The notes below the pieces were generated by a model. It was given only the letters and a program-made list of their open reading frames with translations, did no database searches and was not told where the DNA came from. 64,000 nt of DNA. It comes from Mytilus trossulus. Lineage: Eukaryota; Mollusca; Bivalvia; Mytilida; Mytilidae. Where the stretch lies: the NCBI RefSeq assembly GCF_036588685.1, contig NC_086374.1, positions 76,630,457-76,694,456 on the forward strand, given 5' to 3'. Shown piece after piece: positions 59,750 to 64,000 of this stretch. Made by a program: the position numbers and the translations under genes. How positions within the stretch are numbered: position 1 is the first letter of the stretch; each line of letters begins with the position of its first letter.

Positions 59750-62034
59750 ACTTGGACAAGTACAAATGATGATTTGAATTTGGATATTCGGTTGTCAACG
59801 GAGGAAGTTCATTGAATTTTGGTCTACCACATGAAGCCTTTCCATGTTTCCTTTCCAAAGGGACATCTTTATCCATTTATAGTTGGATCTAGTGTGACCC
59901 AGTCCTCCTTTTTCCCTGGAAAATGTTTGTTTGTTTATTATATAGGGAATCACTGAAGCATGACTGGAACCAAGGACCCCCCCCCCCCCCCCCCCCCCAA
60001 TTTAGGTCAGTCAGTGCCCCTTCACATAATATAAGATTTTAGGTTCATATCATATCCGTTCAAGGTTTAACATTGTTAGTTAAATAACATAACAAATATT
60101 AATGTGTCATTTTCATTCTTTTCACCAAGGATTTGTATAGTGAGACAAATCCTTGTTTTCACCTATGTACTCTCAATACATGTATGTCAAGACATTGTCA
60201 GTATGAAGTAAAGAGGTTGTCAGTTAGAATACATTACAACCCTACATATATAAACTTTAAAGTTTGCTCCCTGGACATATAGTGGGAACTAATTAACAAA
60301 TGACCATGTTAACTTTCCCTTCAATATGTTCACTAACTTTATAAGCACATAGTATATTGGCCATTTGATTTTTACACAATAATTGGAACAGAAACTCTTT
60401 AACACATTTTAAAAAAGTGCTGTAATACATATATGATCATGATTATGAAAATATGGAGTTCAGGAATGATTGCTAATGTGACTATGCACCTTGGTAGCTG
60501 TTACACCCAAATTATGTCCTGATACTCTTGGCATTAACAATAATTGTTATTGTAGTTGTGTGCATTAAATTTAAACCAGTAATGAATATATGTACTGTAA
60601 ATCAATTGCTTATATTTCAAAAACTTTGAGAAGGAATCTGGTCCAATTGCCTGTTTGTCACTGCTAAATTATTAATTATTGTCTCAAAAGCAATTAAATC
60701 TCATAATTTTTATTCAGTAAGGAAACACAAGAGTGCACACCCTGAAATTTCTCGCCTTCTTTACTAATCATTGATATTATGTTGATAGTCCTAAATATAA
60801 AGCTGTATTTCAACTGTCACATAAACTTAACATTAACCAAGAAAACTAAACATTGACCAATGGACCCTGAAAATGAGGTCAAGGTCAGATGAACCATGCC
60901 AGGAAGACATGTACAGCTAACAATTCTTCCATACAACAAATACAGTTGACCTTTTGCTTATAGTTTCAAAAAAAAAGACCAAAGCACAAACTTAAACACT
61001 GAGCAATGAACTGTGAAAATTAGGTCAAGGTCAAATAAAACCTGTGCAACTTATATAAAGATCATAAAATATTTCCATACACCAAAATAGTTGACCTATT
61101 GCACATAGTATTAGAAAAAAAACAAAAAAACTCAAAAACTTAACTTTGACCACTGAACCATGAAAATTAGATCAAGGTCAGATGACGCCTGCCAGCTAGA
61201 CATGTACACCTTACAATCATACCATACACTGAATAAACTTGACCTATTACTTATAGTATCTGAGATATAGACTTGACCACCAACACCTAACCTTGTTCAC
61301 TGATCCATGAAATGAGGCCAAGGTCAAGTGAAAACTGTCTGACGGTCATGGGAACCTTGCAAGCTACGCACATACCAAATATAGTTATGATAACTAAAAG
61401 GATAACTTATCCTTTTACTTATAATAAGAGAGAATTTCACATTACAAAAAATCTTTAACTTTGTTTCAAGTAGTCACTGAACCATGAAAATGAGGTCAAG
61501 GACATTAGACATGTGACTGACGGAAACTTTGTAACATGAAGCATCTATATACAGAGTATGAAGCATCCAGGTCTTCCATCTTTGTAGTAAAAGCAGTTGT
61601 AATACTGCATTGTTTTATGCATAAAATCTACTATTTAATCAAAAGTTTTTATATTGTATCCATTTTGAGATCTGATAAACCCGGTTAGCACAATAATAAT
61701 TCATTTGCGAGATAATTTTATTCCTGTTTTCTTTTTGTTGATAGTAGATCTTTATTTGTTGGGCTATAAATTTGAATATATTCACACTTTTTGATGAATG
61801 ATGGCCAATTGAAAGTTTTAAACTATTCTGTTAATTGTATTCAACTATAAGTATTGTGTTTTGTGTTGTTGGGATACTGTCCAATGAACCTATACCCCAC
61901 ATCTCCTTGTATCACATGTTCATATATTTGGAAAAAAGTTAAATCATATTTTTTAAACTGTATTATTTGGCTAAAATTGAGTCGGAGATAAAACTATTCT
62001 TTATTTCTATTTTAATTAATAACAACAATGCATG
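59662..62034 (+). repeat. tandem duplication, copy 2
   Basis: Second copy of 57,275-59,646, offset 2,387-2,388 bp. Its arm part (60,754-62,034) is continuous with the full right arm that runs to the window end, so this copy keeps the original junction and copy 1 ends at the new one. Confidence 0.9.
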
Positions 62035-64000
62035 TATGTTCATGCTTAATTTATGAAGACATGCAATTTTTTGAAGAAAAAAATTTAATAAAATGAAAAT
62101 AAATATTTAAAAATGCACAAAAATTTCCATGCGCAGCTATATGCACTTCAATTCACTTATTGAAACGTGAATAATCCTTGTTTGAGAGTGCATTAGTCTT
62201 GTTATTTGTAAGTGTGAGCTCGAGTCTATTCCATTTATGTATACATGTAGAATCTCTACAGGCTTTCAATGCGTCTCTATAACTTGGTAAACTTCCAATG
62301 ATTAGGATGACATAATTGTGATCTGAAAATATATAAACATTTTTTTTTAACTTTGTTACTTCTGGTTTGATGTACAGTAGGTAAGGGATGTATATGGTAT
62401 GTCATTGTTTGTCCATCCATCCTTTCAAATGACAACACTTTGTTCAATATCTCAAAGTAGAAGGGGCTAAATAAAAAAGATTTTTATTTGGCCCAGATAT
62501 TCCTAAGAAAATAACAGTTATCCTAAATATTTCAACATTTGTCCAAACTAGACTAAGGTACACCATTTTCAGAAAATAATGTTTTTTTTTTACCAATTTA
62601 AGAGTTACTATGGCAATAAACTTAGACAAAATTTGTAAAATTCTTGATTTTCCTTCTTTTTTGGTCAATAAAAATATATTTTAGACTTGATATGTGTGCA
62701 TCCAAGAAAGTTATACATTTCCAAACATAATGTGTCTTTTTGAAATAGTTGACAAACATTTTATATTCTTGGACTAGAAATAGTCCTTAAATATTATAGT
62801 CTTCTTTGCTTTGAACAATTTCTCATGAAATTTTAACACAAAATTTAGATTGAGTTCACTTTTAATTTTGATTTTTTGGAGTCTGTTGTTCAAAAGTTGC
62901 AGGACCTATCAGATTTAGGGTTATTTTTCACACCTCATATTAAGCTTGAGTTTGCTTAAAGTCAATAATCTCATATCTGTACTGAATGTCTTTCAGTTGT
63001 TTGTATACTTGTACTGGGCATGTCCCCTCTTTTTTTTGGTTAAATGTATTTCTTTTTGTATCCATCTGATGAGTTAATACTTTTTCAACTTATTTTATAA
63101 TTTGTTGTTATTTTGTACTGTTACACCACTGTTTCAGGTAAGGGGAGGATTGGACACCAGCTTTCATGTTTAACCCTGCCACATGTTTATGTCTGTCCCA
63201 ATTCAGGAGGCTGTAATTCAGTGGTTGTTGTTTGTTGTATCACATATTGGTTTTTTTTGTTCATTATTTTGTACATAAACTAGGCCAAATTTCTTGTTTC
63301 AATTGTCTTACATTTGTCATTACAGGGTCTTTTATAGCTCTCTGTGTGGTATGGGATTTACTCATTGTTTAAGACTGTATGGTGACCTACTTTAGGCTAC
63401 AGTTGTTAATTGCTGTCATTTTGTCTATCATTGGATGAGTTTTCTCATTGGCAATCATACAACATCCTTTATTTTATACAGTGTAGTTGTATCTAACAAT
63501 TTGACCGTATAATTAATATCAACATGATATATATAGGAAATATAGTAGTATTTAGAAAAACTTTTGTATTTGTTTTAATATATAATTTGGTCTTGTATTT
63601 TATGCTCAAATATATCTAGCATTTGTCAAGTAAAAACTAAATTTTGTGAACAACCAATTTATAACTTTCATAGAAGATATACTTACGGTGTATCAATTGA
63701 TTCATATTGAAGCTACATGTACACTGTACATGTATAAATATGTAAACTTTCTCACAGTTTCATTCTGTCTGGTTTCAAGTCTCAACAATTACTATTAGAG
63801 TCTCCAAGGAAATTAATTCAATAACTGTGTTCAAAGTCCTTCTGGTTGACTTAGCTAAAATTAATAAAGAGATAATAAAAATAAATTGTTGCATTATTTA
63901 TTAAACATATATGAATAGATAGTTCGAAAAATATGGGGGAGGGAAGTATAATTGACAATTAAAAACTGAATCCAACCTTTTTTATAATTCATTCACTCTG
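60754..64000 (-). repeat. giant inverted repeat, right arm
   Basis: Inverse of 53,958-57,206. The sum of paired coordinates is constant at about 117,959, which shows that indels between arms total only a few bases. The match continues to the last base of the window, so the true end is outside. The arm carries the inverted 146-bp tandem repeat (60,868-61,503) and the inverted mussel repeat (63,110-63,470). Confidence 0.9.

Overview
The window looks like nuclear DNA of a bivalve mollusc, most probably a marine mussel (Mytilus type). It is AT-rich and sparse in genes, has spliced host exons with GT/AG borders, and is full of animal transposable elements. Several dispersed repeats match ones I recognise from mussel genomes, such as the 'ccaatgagaca' repeat, the 'gacgaaacgcgcgtctgg' repeat and the 'tgaccttgacct' tandem repeat. 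That recognition is from memory and was not searched.

Layout. 1-0.5 kb: an unassigned ORF. About 1.2-7.5 kb, minus strand: a decayed BEL/Pao LTR retrotransposon (gag, then protease/RT/RNase H/integrase), broken by an in-frame stop and by a repeat inserted in the last integrase domain. About 8.3-23.8 kb, minus strand: one APE-type non-LTR retrotransposon (LINE). It carries a Tc1/mariner insertion, a foldback insertion and an internal 1,464-bp segment (ORF1 to endonuclease) present in seven near-identical tandem copies. 24-32.3 kb: LINE fragment, MITEs, a field of ACTTCCGG-containing repeats, and a 3.3-kb non-autonomous DNA transposon with CACGGTG ends and a 5-bp target duplication (Transib/RAG-like signature). 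32.75-35.0 kb, plus strand: the last two coding exons of an SH3BP5 homologue. 35-46.5 kb: minisatellites, a 0.95-kb element with 9-bp target duplication, two more LINE fragments and a palindromic 21-bp array. 46.5-57.4 kb, plus strand: a candidate small multi-exon gene with matching intron phases and two alternative terminal exons. Its first intron holds a 1.96-kb element with 8-bp target duplication and TTGTGCGCACAA arrays. 53.96-64.0 kb: a giant inverted repeat (arms at least 3.25 kb and still running at the window edge), with a 2.37-kb tandem duplication inside it that copies part of a terminal exon.

How it fits together. The host genes are only partly contained and appear unrelated to each other. 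Most sequence is retroelement or non-autonomous DNA transposon, with younger elements nested in older ones. The most unusual features are the LINE-derived macrosatellite, the Transib-like element with its internal empty-site comparison, and the large inverted plus tandem duplication at the right end. All frame breaks described are as they appear in this assembly. Several sit in A/T homopolymers and could be sequencing errors.
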